This document shows positions 17,085-24,653 of a DNA stretch of 64,000 nucleotides, in pieces (position 1 is the first letter of the stretch; every line of letters begins with the position of its first letter). A program made the position numbers and the translations under genes. Under the pieces are notes generated by a model, which searched no databases, had not been told where the DNA came from, and saw only the letters and a program-made list of their open reading frames with translations. This DNA comes from Lysobacter_C viscosus (GTDB lineage: Bacteria; Pseudomonadota; Gammaproteobacteria; Xanthomonadales; Xanthomonadaceae): the NCBI RefSeq assembly GCF_046600715.1, contig NZ_JBJMAV010000009.1:1-64000 (forward strand), written 5' to 3'.

Positions 17085-17585
17085 ATGTCGCCCCCCGCCC
17101 GCACCGCCGCTACCGATCTCCGCCAGGACGCCCGGCACCTGCACGCCGCGGTCAGCCAGCTGGTACGGCTGTACCAGTTCCGTGACCGCGACACCATCTG
17201 CTGCCACGACATTTCGATTACCCAGTGCCATGCGCTGGAAGCGCTGGTCGAGCGCGGCGTACTGCGCAGCCAGGCGCTGGCGGACGCGCTGATGCTGGAC
17301 AAGAGCACCACCACCCGGGTGGTCGACGCGCTGGTGCGCAAGGGCTACGTGGTGCGCCGCGCCGACCCGGACGATGCCCGCGCACATGCGTTGACGGTGA
17401 CCGCGCCCGGCCGCCGGCTGTACCGGCGGATCAACGAAGAGATGGTCGACCAGCAGGTCGAAATCCTGCGCGACCTCGAGCCGGGTGTCCGCCAGGCCGC
17501 CACCGAGGTGATCCGCCGCCTGACCCGTGCCGCGCAGTCGCTCGTTCCGGACGCCGGCGCCGGTTGCACGTCCGCCTGCGACTGA
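17085..17585 (+). CDS. MarR family regulator with Cys-Cys sensor-like motif
   Basis: A 166-residue winged-helix repressor. The DNA-binding core is visible as LRSQALADALMLDKSTTTRVVDAL followed by the wing RADPDDARAHALTV. Before it, TICCHDISITQCHALEAL contains a Cys pair and a third Cys, suggesting thiol-based sensing of a metalloid, oxidant or electrophile (inference). More Cys occur at the C-terminus. ATG 17085 is used; it lies about 20 bases after the putative operator. The following GNAT gene is preceded by a matching operator, so the protein probably controls itself and its neighbours. Confidence 0.87.
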   Translation: MSPPARTAATDLRQDARHLHAAVSQLVRLYQFRDRDTICCHDISITQCHALEALVERGVLRSQALADALMLDKSTTTRVVDALVRKGYVVRRADPDDARAHALTVTAPGRRLYRRINEEMVDQQVEILRDLEPGVRQAATEVIRRLTRAAQSLVPDAGAGCTSACD

Positions 17586-17631
17586 ACTTCTCCATTGCAC
17601 CGGCCGCGAGGCGGTCCACCTTTGCGCACAT

Positions 17632-17648
17632 AGTTGCAACTGACAACT
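17632..17648. promoter_or_regulatory. MarR-type operator candidate 2 (AGTTG-N7-CAACT)
   Basis: A perfect AGTTG-N7-CAACT inverted repeat, 11 bases before the ATG of the acetyltransferase gene. It shares the spacing and the preceding AT with the site at 17054, consistent with one regulator binding both. Confidence 0.65.
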
Positions 17649-17659
17649 GGATAGCCACC

Positions 17660-18247
17660 ATGATCGTACTGCGCCACGCCACGCTGGATGACGCGCCCGC
17701 CGTCGCCGCGATCCACAACCAGGGCATCGCCGCGCGCGGCGCCACCTTCGACACCGAGCCACGCACGCCCGCCGATGCCGCTGCCCGCATCCGCGACGGC
17801 CGCTCGCATCCGCAGCTGGTCGCGGTGGACGGCGGCACCGTCGTCGGTTGGGCCGGTCTGTCGCCGTACCGCAGCCGCGCCTGCTACGCCGGCATCGCCG
17901 AGGTCTCGGTGTATGTCGATACCGCCGCGCGCGGCCGCGGGATCGGTTCACAACTGCTGCGCGGGGTGGTCGAAGCCGCCGCCGACGCCGGCTTCTGGAA
18001 GCTGGTCTCGCGCGTGTTCCCGTTCAACAACGCCAGCCGGGCCGCCTGCCGCGCCGCCGGATTCCGCGAAGTGGGCACCTACGAGAAGCACGCCCGCCTC
18101 GATGGACGCTGGCTGGACGTGGTGATCGTCGAGCGGCTGATCCACCGCAACCTCATCGCCGACCAGGACCCCAACAGCGGCACGCCAGTGACCGGCGGCG
18201 ACCCCGCCACGCACCCCAACCCGGCCGCCGAAGCGGCCATCGCCTGA
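17660..18247 (+). CDS. GNAT acetyltransferase, phosphinothricin/ArsN-like
   Basis: A 195-residue N-acetyltransferase resembling phosphinothricin (bar/pat) acetyltransferases: IRHATLDDA-type start, VSVYVDTAARGRGIGSQLL with the acetyl-CoA-binding RxxGxG/A loop, and FPFNNASRAACRAAGFREVGTYEKHARLDGRWLDVV near the C-terminus. Related proteins (ArsN) acetylate the organoarsenical arsinothricin; the Cys-rich neighbours make such a role conceivable but unproven. ATG 17660 lies directly after the second operator-like repeat. A nonconserved tail of about 30 residues follows the domain. Nine bases separate it from the flavoprotein gene. Confidence 0.86.
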   Translation: MIVLRHATLDDAPAVAAIHNQGIAARGATFDTEPRTPADAAARIRDGRSHPQLVAVDGGTVVGWAGLSPYRSRACYAGIAEVSVYVDTAARGRGIGSQLLRGVVEAAADAGFWKLVSRVFPFNNASRAACRAAGFREVGTYEKHARLDGRWLDVVIVERLIHRNLIADQDPNSGTPVTGGDPATHPNPAAEAAIA

Positions 18248-18256
18248 GGACACCCC

Positions 18257-19665
18257 ATGGACACCGCACTTCCCGTCGTCGTCATCGGTGCCGGCCCGGT
18301 CGGGCTCGCCGCCGCCGCACACCTGCTTGAACGCGGCCTGCAGCCGCTGGTGCTGGAGGCCGGCGACGGCGTCGGCGCCAGCATGCAGCGCTGGGCGCAC
18401 GTGCGCATGTTCTCGCCATGGGCGTTCAACATCGACCGCGCCGCGCGCGCGCTGCTCGATGCACAGGGCTGGTCCGCGCCGGACCCGGCAGGTTTCCCCA
18501 CCGGCGGCGAACTGGTCGAGCACTACCTGCAGCCACTCGCCGCGCTGCCCTCGCTCGCGCCGCACCTGCGGCTGGGCGCGCGCGTGCATCGGGTCACCCG
18601 CGACCGCTACGACCGGATGAAGGACGCCCATCGCCGGGACGTGCCGTTCCGGATCCACTACACCGATGCCGATGGCGAGAATGCGTTGCTGGCGCAGGCG
18701 GTGATCGATGCATCCGGCACCTTCGACACGCCCAACCCGATGGGCGCCAGCGGGGTGCCGGCGCTGGGCGAGCGCGCGCTGCGCGAACGCATTGCCTACG
18801 GCCTGCCCGACGTACTGGGCGCCGACCGCGCGCGCTACGCCGGCCAGCGCGTGCTGGTGGTGGGCAGTGGCCACTCGGCATTCAACGTGCTGCAGGACCT
18901 GGAGCGACTGGCCACCGAGGTGCCGGGCACCCGCATCCAGTGGGCGCTGCGACGCGCCACCCTGCAGCGCGTGCTGGGCGGCGGCGATGCCGACCAGCTG
19001 CGCGAGCGCGGCGCGCTGGGCCAGCGCATCGGTGCGCTGGTGGACGCCGGCACCGTGCAGGTCGCCGCCGGCTTCCATGTCGAGCGCCTGCAGGACACCG
19101 GTGACGGCATCGTGGTGATGGACGGCGATCGTGCACTCGCCCCGGTGGACGAGATCGTGGTCGCCACCGGCTTCCGCCCCGACACCGCGCTGCTGTCGGA
19201 ACTGCGCATCCAACTGGACCACGGCACCCAGGCGCCCGCCGCACTGGCGCCGCTGATCGACCCCAACCTGCACAGCTGCGGCAGCGTGCGTCCGCACGGC
19301 GCCGTGGAGCTCGCGCACCCGGACCCGGGCGTCTACATCGTGGGGATGAAGAGTTACGGTCGCGCGCCCACCTTCCTGCTGGCAACCGGCTACGAACAGG
19401 TGCGATCGGTCAGCGCCGCGCTCGCCGGGGACTGGGACGCCGCGCGCCGGGTCGAGCTGGTGCTGCCGGAAACCGGGGTCTGCATCACCGACGTCTCCGA
19501 CGAGGACACCACGCCGCCGGGGATCGGGTGTTGCGGTGGCCCGGCGCCGGCGGGCACGGACGCCTGCTGCCTGCACGACGCGCAGGCTAAGCAGGCGGGG
19601 CAGTCCCGTTGTGCTGCGCGGCGCGCCCGGCCGCCGTTGCGCCCGCGTCGGCCTGCTGCGGCTGA
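18257..19665 (+). CDS. FAD/NAD(P)-binding oxidoreductase with Cys-pair tail, probably frameshifted near the C-terminus
   Basis: Flavoprotein of the flavin-monooxygenase/thioredoxin-reductase-like fold: VVVIGAGPVGLAAAAHL at residues 6-22 binds FAD, VLVVGSGHSAFNVL near 197 binds NAD(P), and IVVATGFRPD near 300 closes the core. After residue about 410 comes GIGCCGGPAP then DACCLHDAQAKQAGQ, a tail with paired cysteines. The frame set by ATG 18257 then has no stop until 22228, deep inside oppositely oriented genes. Moving back one base at the G run 19597-19600 gives LCCAARPAAVAPASACCG and a TGA at 19663-19665, a natural-looking end. So there is either a one-base deletion, a sequencing error or ribosomal slippage. 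Arsenic or metalloid handling is suggested only by context. Confidence 0.72.
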
Positions 19666-19735
19666 CGGCGGGCGGGCCGCCCCGCATCGGCCGGCGCCGC
19701 CGACCGGCCGATCCACCGATCGAGGGTGGCCGGGG

Positions 19736-20788
19736 CTACTGGCCCATCGATGCGATGTCGATCACGAACCGGTACTTCACGTCGCTGCGCAGCATCCGCT
19801 CGTAGGCCGCGTCGATGTCCTGCGCGCGGATCATCTCGATCTCCGACACGATCCCGTGCTCGGCGCAGAAGTCGAGCATCTCCTGGGTTTCGCGGATGCC
19901 ACCGATCAGCGAACCGGCAATCGCCCGGCGGCGGAAGATCAGCGGGCCGACGTTGGGCGAGGGGTGCGGGTTCTCCGGGACGCCCACCAGGCACAGTGTG
20001 CCGTCGCGCTTGAGCAGGGCGGTGTAGGCGTCCAGGTCATGGCTGGCCGCCACCGTGTCCAGGATGAAGTCGAAGCTTCCGGTGTGCGCCTTCATCTCGT
20101 CGCGGTTGCGCGACACCACCACCTCGTCCGCGCCCAGTGCCAGGGCATCGTTCTTCTTGCCCTCGGAGGTGGTGAACGCGACTACCTGCGCGCCCATCGC
20201 GTGCGCCAGCTTGATGCCCATGTGGCCCAGCCCGCCGATGCCGACGATGCCGACCTTGTGCCCCGGCCCCACCTTCCAGTGGCGCAGCGGCGAGTAGGTG
20301 GTGATGCCCGCGCACAGCAGCGGCGCCACCGCGGCCAGCTGGTCGGCCGGGTGGTGCACCTTCAGCACGAAGCCCTGGTCCACCACGATCCGTTGCGAGT
20401 AGCCGCCCAGGGTGTGTCCCGGTTCGTCCTTCGTCGGGCCGTTGTAGGTGCCGACGAAACCGTTGTCGCAGTACTGCTCCAGGCCGTCCCCGCACGCGGC
20501 GCAGCGCTGGCAACTGTCGACCAGGCAGCCCACGCCGACGGTATCGCCCACCTTGAAGCCGGTGACGTCGCTGCCCACCGCGCCCACGTGCCCGACGATC
20601 TCGTGGCCCGGCACGCACGGGTACGCCGTGCCCGGCCACTCCGAGCGCACCGTGTGCAGGTCAGAGTGGCAGACCCCGCAGTAGGCGATCTCGACCTGCA
20701 CGTCGCGTGGCCCCGGCGCCCGGCGCTCGATGGCAAGGGGCTGGAGCGGCTGGTCGGCGGACTGGGCGCCGTAGGCTTGGGTGGTCAT
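19736..20788 (-). CDS. Zinc-dependent alcohol dehydrogenase (YahK/CAD type)
   Basis: A 350-residue medium-chain dehydrogenase, probably NADPH-dependent and acting on aldehydes. The catalytic zinc ligands are in YCGVCHSDLH and PGHEIVG. The structural zinc is held by a Cys cluster in SCQRCAACGDGLEQYC, and the nucleotide loop is GIGGLGHMGIKLAHAMG. YNGPTKDEPGHTLGGYS is typical of the YahK/cinnamyl-alcohol branch. It is convergent with the flavoprotein gene. Physiological substrate unknown. Confidence 0.92.
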   Translation of the reverse strand: MTTQAYGAQSADQPLQPLAIERRAPGPRDVQVEIAYCGVCHSDLHTVRSEWPGTAYPCVPGHEIVGHVGAVGSDVTGFKVGDTVGVGCLVDSCQRCAACGDGLEQYCDNGFVGTYNGPTKDEPGHTLGGYSQRIVVDQGFVLKVHHPADQLAAVAPLLCAGITTYSPLRHWKVGPGHKVGIVGIGGLGHMGIKLAHAMGAQVVAFTTSEGKKNDALALGADEVVVSRNRDEMKAHTGSFDFILDTVAASHDLDAYTALLKRDGTLCLVGVPENPHPSPNVGPLIFRRRAIAGSLIGGIRETQEMLDFCAEHGIVSEIEMIRAQDIDAAYERMLRSDVKYRFVIDIASMGQ

Positions 20789-20884
20789 GGCGCTCTCTCT
20801 GCGGCGAGGGGTCAGCCACTATCGGCGCTGGGGCCGGCAAGTTCCAGCGCCCCGCGGCGCCTCACCCGGAAAAGACGCCGGGCC

Positions 20885-22489
20885 CTACGGCCGTGTCGGC
20901 AACGTCACCACGAATTCGCTGCCCAAGCCCTTGCCTTCGCTGCTCGCGGTGACACTGCCACCGTGGCTGTCGATGAGGTCGCGCACCACGGCCAGGCCGA
21001 TGCCCAGGCCGCGGCTGTCGAGTGCGACGGCCTGGTCGTCCTGCGCGAACAGGTCGAAGATCCGGGTGATCGCCAGCGGCGAGATCCCCACGCCGTTGTC
21101 GCGCACGCTGACCGCGAACCCGCCCTCGGCGCTGCTGGCCACCACGGCGATCCGCCCCCCCGACTGGGTGTACTTGGAGGCGTTGTCCAGCAGGTTGCAG
21201 AACACCTGTACCAGCCGCACCGGGTCGCCGTGCAGCGGCATCCGGCTGGGGCCCATCTCCAGGGTGACGCTCTGGTCCCGGGCCTGGATACCGGGCCTGC
21301 AGGTCAGCACGGCCAGCTCCAGGATGTCGGCCAGGTCGACGTCCGAGCATTCCATCCGCAACTTGCCCGAGCTGACCCGCGAGCCCTCCAGCAGGTCCTC
21401 GATCAGGCGCGACATCTGCACCACCTGGCGTTCGATGATCGCGCGCAGCCGCGGCAGCGATGGCCCGGTGTTCGCGCCGCCCGCGCCCAGCAGGCTGGCG
21501 GCGCTGCGGATGGGGGCCAGCGGGTTGCGCAACTCGTGCGCGACCATCGCCATGTACTGGATCTGCCGACGGTGGTCTTCGCGCGCGTCGGCCTCGTGGG
21601 TCTGCGCCTGGAGCGCGGCGACCACCAGCTGCTCGTTGGCCTCGCGCAGGTCGCGCTGGCTGGAGCGCAGTGCGCTTTCGCGTTGCCGCGGGGAGGCTTC
21701 CGTCACCGGGGGCGCGGCCGGGAAAGCGTCGCCCCCCTGGCCGTGCACTTCGTACAGACCCGGTCCCTTGCGCTTGGCCACGTACATGGCCGCATCCGCA
21801 TGCTGGATCAGCGCGGCCGCATCCTCGCCGTGCTGCGGGTACAGCGAGACCCCGGCGCTGGCCGACAGCGCGTGGCTGCCGGGCAGGGTGGCCGCCAGGG
21901 CCGCCATGATCTTTTCGACCACCACGACCGCGTCGCCGGCATCGGTCGTTTCCAACAGCAGCACCACGAACTCGTCACCGCCATAGCGGCACACCGTGTC
22001 GCAGTCGCGCACCAACGATCGCAGCTGCCGGGCGACCGCCTGCAGTGTCTCGTCGCCCGCCTGGTGGCCGCGCGTGTCGTTGACGTACTTGAGGCCGTCG
22101 ACATCGAAGAACAGCACCGCCAGCGAGGTTTTGTGCCGGTGGGCCAGCGCGATGGCGCTGCGCAGGCGGTCCAGCAGCACCGCCCGGTTGGGCAGTCCGG
22201 TGAGGGGGTCGGTCTGGCTGGAGTGTGATAGCACCACCAGGTCTTCCAGCGCGGCGGCCGCTTCGGTCTGCGCCAGCAGGGCCGCCTGCACCAGCTGCGT
22301 ATTGGCTTCCAGCAGCCGTGCGGCGTGGTCGCCCTCGGTGTCGCGATGGGCCTGGACCAGCTCGTGCTGCAACTTCAGCAGTTGCGCACGCATGACGTCG
22401 GCGACCTGGCGGAGTCGTGCCAGCTCGCGCGTAGTGCCCCGGTCCGGGGCGTGGGCGGCGTCGTCCTTCAACGGTGTGTCCGGCGGCAC
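20885..22489 (-). CDS. Fusion of diguanylate cyclase (GGDEF) and histidine kinase
   Basis: A 534-residue cytoplasmic protein with no membrane segment. Residues 20-85 look coiled-coil. A GGDEF domain spans about 88-250, with TGLPNR, FFDVDGLK and an intact GGDEF (170-174) plus an RxxD inhibitory site (RDCD, 161-164) exactly five residues before it. A HisKA domain follows with AHELRNPLAPI (H318), then an ATPase domain with NLLDNASKY, DNGVGI and GLGIGL. A GGDEF at the front of a histidine kinase is uncommon. Start is GTG 22489. It lies six bases after the KaiC-like gene in one operon. Confidence 0.9.
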   Translation of the reverse strand: MPPDTPLKDDAAHAPDRGTTRELARLRQVADVMRAQLLKLQHELVQAHRDTEGDHAARLLEANTQLVQAALLAQTEAAAALEDLVVLSHSSQTDPLTGLPNRAVLLDRLRSAIALAHRHKTSLAVLFFDVDGLKYVNDTRGHQAGDETLQAVARQLRSLVRDCDTVCRYGGDEFVVLLLETTDAGDAVVVVEKIMAALAATLPGSHALSASAGVSLYPQHGEDAAALIQHADAAMYVAKRKGPGLYEVHGQGGDAFPAAPPVTEASPRQRESALRSSQRDLREANEQLVVAALQAQTHEADAREDHRRQIQYMAMVAHELRNPLAPIRSAASLLGAGGANTGPSLPRLRAIIERQVVQMSRLIEDLLEGSRVSSGKLRMECSDVDLADILELAVLTCRPGIQARDQSVTLEMGPSRMPLHGDPVRLVQVFCNLLDNASKYTQSGGRIAVVASSAEGGFAVSVRDNGVGISPLAITRIFDLFAQDDQAVALDSRGLGIGLAVVRDLIDSHGGSVTASSEGKGLGSEFVVTLPTRP

Positions 22490-22495
22490 GGGGTC

Positions 22496-23989
22496 TCAGC
22501 CATCGTCGGCCGCATCGTCAGGGCGGTCGTCCCGGCAACGCAGGGTGGGCCGTCCGCCCAGCAGGCCTTCATAGCCTTCCAGCATGCCGTCGATCTGCAG
22601 GCCGTCGGCGTCGATGTGGTACAGCCGCAGCTCGTTGGAGTGCGCGCTGCCGCGCATCTTCACCACCGCCAGCACGCGCTCCAGCCGGCTTTCCACCTCG
22701 ATGTAACGCTGCACGATGATCGCGTCGGTGAGGAACGCGGTGCCGTAGGGGCTGAAGCGCAGGTCGTCGTAGCGGTCTTCCAGCTCGGAGGTCATCAGCA
22801 CGGTGACGCCGGTGCTGGCCAGGGCCGCGACCAGACGCGACAGCGATTCGCGGAAGTCCTCGCGGAATGTCGGCGCCAGCTTCAGCTCGAAGCCCGACAG
22901 CGAATCCAGCACCACCCGGGTGGCGCCCGTGCGCGCGACCTCGTCCATCAGCAGCATGGCGATTTCGTCCACCGACAGGTCCAGCGCGTGCGTGTCGACC
23001 ACGATGATCCGTCCCCGGTCGATCAGATCCACCAGCGCCGCGCCCCGCGTGCGGTTGGGGCGCTGCTCGAACGCGGCGATGATGCCGGTCTCGCCGGCAC
23101 GCGCGCCTTCCTCCAGGAACGCCGCGGCCAGGATGCTCTTGCCCGACCCCGATGGGCCGGCCACCAGCAGCGAATACCCGCGCGGCAGCCCGCCGCACAT
23201 CATCGCGTCCAGCCCCGGTACGCCCATCTTCAGGCGCGTGAGCGCCTTTCCGCTGATCGGCGAGGCATCGTCCATGGTGCCGCCGGGGCGCGGCGGCGCG
23301 AACACGGTCACGCCCGACTGGTTGATGCGGAAGGTGTGCAGCCCGGGCAGCGTGGGCTGGCCGCGCATCTTCATGATCTCGATCTTGCGCACCATCGAGT
23401 TGCGCTCGACGCTCTGGCGCAGCCAGATGAGCCCGTCGGCGACGGTGAAAACCGGGTTGGGGTCGGTGTCGTTGAAGTACTCGCCGATCAGGAACGTGGT
23501 CGCCTGCCAGCTGGTCATCAGCATGCCCAGCTGCTGCACGAACTGCTGCAGCGAGATGAACCCGCGGCTGTCCTCCCGGCTGGCCAGCACCACCGACCGG
23601 AACGAGTCCACGAACACCAGCGACGGCCCATGCGCCTCGACCTCGGTGACGATGCGCGCCAGCACCCGGTCCAGGTCGCCGGTGACCGCGTCGTCGGCGA
23701 GGTTGACGAAGCGGATCGAGCGGTTGACCTTCTCGCTGTCGAAGAAATCGAACTGCTGCTGGTAGCGCAGCATCTTCAGGGGCGGCTCGCCGAGCACGGT
23801 GAAGTACAGCGCCGGGCGCTCGGGGGTGGCCAGCGCGAACATGATCTGGTGCGACAGCGTGGTCTTGCCGCAGCCCGGGGGGCCGGCCAACACGTTGAAC
23901 GAGAACTCGGGCAGCCCGCCGCCGAGCACCTCGTCCAGCCCGGGCACGCCGGTTTGCAGGCGGTTGATCGTTGCTTTGGCGCTGCTCAT
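22496..23989 (-). CDS. KaiC-like double RecA/KaiC-domain ATPase
   Basis: A 497-residue protein with two KaiC domains. Domain 1 has TGVPGLDEVLGGGLP and Walker A GPPGCGKT (36-43), with FVDSFRS as Walker B region. Domain 2 has MGVPGLDAMMCGGLPRG, Walker A GPSGSGKS (278-285), FEQRP with a likely catalytic glutamate, VLDSLSGFE and the family-typical VVKMRGSAHSNELR. It ends in a charged tail. ATG 23989 gives a start just before domain 1 and overlaps the upstream gene's stop (ATGA). No kaiA or kaiB is present, so a clock is unlikely; KaiC proteins outside cyanobacteria often act in stress or signalling. Confidence 0.92.
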   Translation of the reverse strand: MSSAKATINRLQTGVPGLDEVLGGGLPEFSFNVLAGPPGCGKTTLSHQIMFALATPERPALYFTVLGEPPLKMLRYQQQFDFFDSEKVNRSIRFVNLADDAVTGDLDRVLARIVTEVEAHGPSLVFVDSFRSVVLASREDSRGFISLQQFVQQLGMLMTSWQATTFLIGEYFNDTDPNPVFTVADGLIWLRQSVERNSMVRKIEIMKMRGQPTLPGLHTFRINQSGVTVFAPPRPGGTMDDASPISGKALTRLKMGVPGLDAMMCGGLPRGYSLLVAGPSGSGKSILAAAFLEEGARAGETGIIAAFEQRPNRTRGAALVDLIDRGRIIVVDTHALDLSVDEIAMLLMDEVARTGATRVVLDSLSGFELKLAPTFREDFRESLSRLVAALASTGVTVLMTSELEDRYDDLRFSPYGTAFLTDAIIVQRYIEVESRLERVLAVVKMRGSAHSNELRLYHIDADGLQIDGMLEGYEGLLGGRPTLRCRDDRPDDAADDG

Positions 23990-24411
23990 CGGGAAGGGTC
24001 CTGCGCGGCCTGGCCGCTGGATGGGGGGGGGCAGACCGACCGCAGCAGCCGCTCGCAGAGCGACGCGCCGATCAGGCTGGCAAGAAGGTCGTGGAAAACC
24101 TGCAGCAGGGCGCCGTTGCCCCGGGTGCACTCGTCGGCGGACTGCGCCGCCAGCGCGGCCCGCAGCGATTCGAACGCCGCCACCGCAGGCATGTCGTTCT
24201 GGAAGCTGGCCAGCCAGGGATGGTCGCCTCGCACCAGGTACTGGCTGCGACGCAACAGCGCGGCTACGCCGGCCTGGCCGATGATCGGGGCCAGGGCAGC
24301 GTCGATCTCGCGCCAGATCGAAATGGCCACCTCGGCGACCTGTCCCGCACTGGCACCGTCGTCCAGGCAGTGCAGGAACTTCGTCTGGAACTCCCGCGTG
24401 CCGCTCTGCAT
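23986..24411 (-). CDS. Small helical protein of unknown function, coupled to the KaiC-like gene
   Basis: A 141-residue protein I do not recognise. It is rich in Ala, Leu and amphipathic helix pattern, contains three or four cysteines (LHCLDDG, DECTRG, SLCERLL, SVCPPP) and has no signal peptide or membrane segment. Its TGA overlaps the KaiC-like ATG by four bases, so it is very likely cotranslated with it. It could be an adaptor, a regulator or a phosphotransfer-type helical bundle, but no H-box is seen. A perfect 10-base palindrome (CGGAATTCCG, 24412-24421) stands directly before the ATG. Confidence 0.7.
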   Translation of the reverse strand: MQSGTREFQTKFLHCLDDGASAGQVAEVAISIWREIDAALAPIIGQAGVAALLRRSQYLVRGDHPWLASFQNDMPAVAAFESLRAALAAQSADECTRGNGALLQVFHDLLASLIGASLCERLLRSVCPPPSSGQAAQDPSR

Positions 24412-24425
24412 CGGAATTCCGGTTA

Positions 24426-24438
24426 CCCCGCAACGGGG
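24426..24438 (-). promoter_or_regulatory. Small hairpin in the leader of the KaiC operon
   Basis: CCCCG-CAA-CGGGG can form a five-pair stem with a three-base loop in the mRNA leader of the 141-residue gene, between a -10-like TATACG (24450-24455, minus strand) and the start. Regulatory role is only a possibility. Confidence 0.3.
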
Positions 24439-24588
24439 CGGAGTTGGAGCGTATACCCATTGCCGTGACCAAAGGGTTCAGGGTTTCCGAGCGAATCGGC
24501 GCAGCCCCCCCACCGGCTGACGCCCGCGGTGCCGGAGTCGGCCGGTAGCGCGCGCTCGGGGCGTTGCACTGGACCTCCCGCAGCGCCG

Positions 24589-24616
24589 TTTGCGCGCACC
24601 TGAACTGGAGTATGGT
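24589..24616 (+). promoter_or_regulatory. Candidate promoter of the REC-EAL gene
   Basis: TTTGCG (24589-24594) and TATGGT (24611-24616) are 16 bases apart, giving a leader of about 30 bases to the GTG start. Confidence 0.4.
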
Positions 24617-24653
24617 TGCCGTCCGGAGCGCGACTTTCATTGGGGAAATGAAG

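Noticed and set aside
19666..22228. Continuation of the flavoprotein frame to give a 1323-residue protein
   Set aside because: After about residue 450 the translation is antisense to the alcohol dehydrogenase and GGDEF-kinase genes and has no homologous-looking content.
22496..23989. Assignment as a circadian clock KaiC
   Set aside because: No kaiA or kaiB is seen, and the second domain does not show the Ser-Thr autophosphorylation pair of cyanobacterial KaiC with confidence. Only the fold family is claimed.
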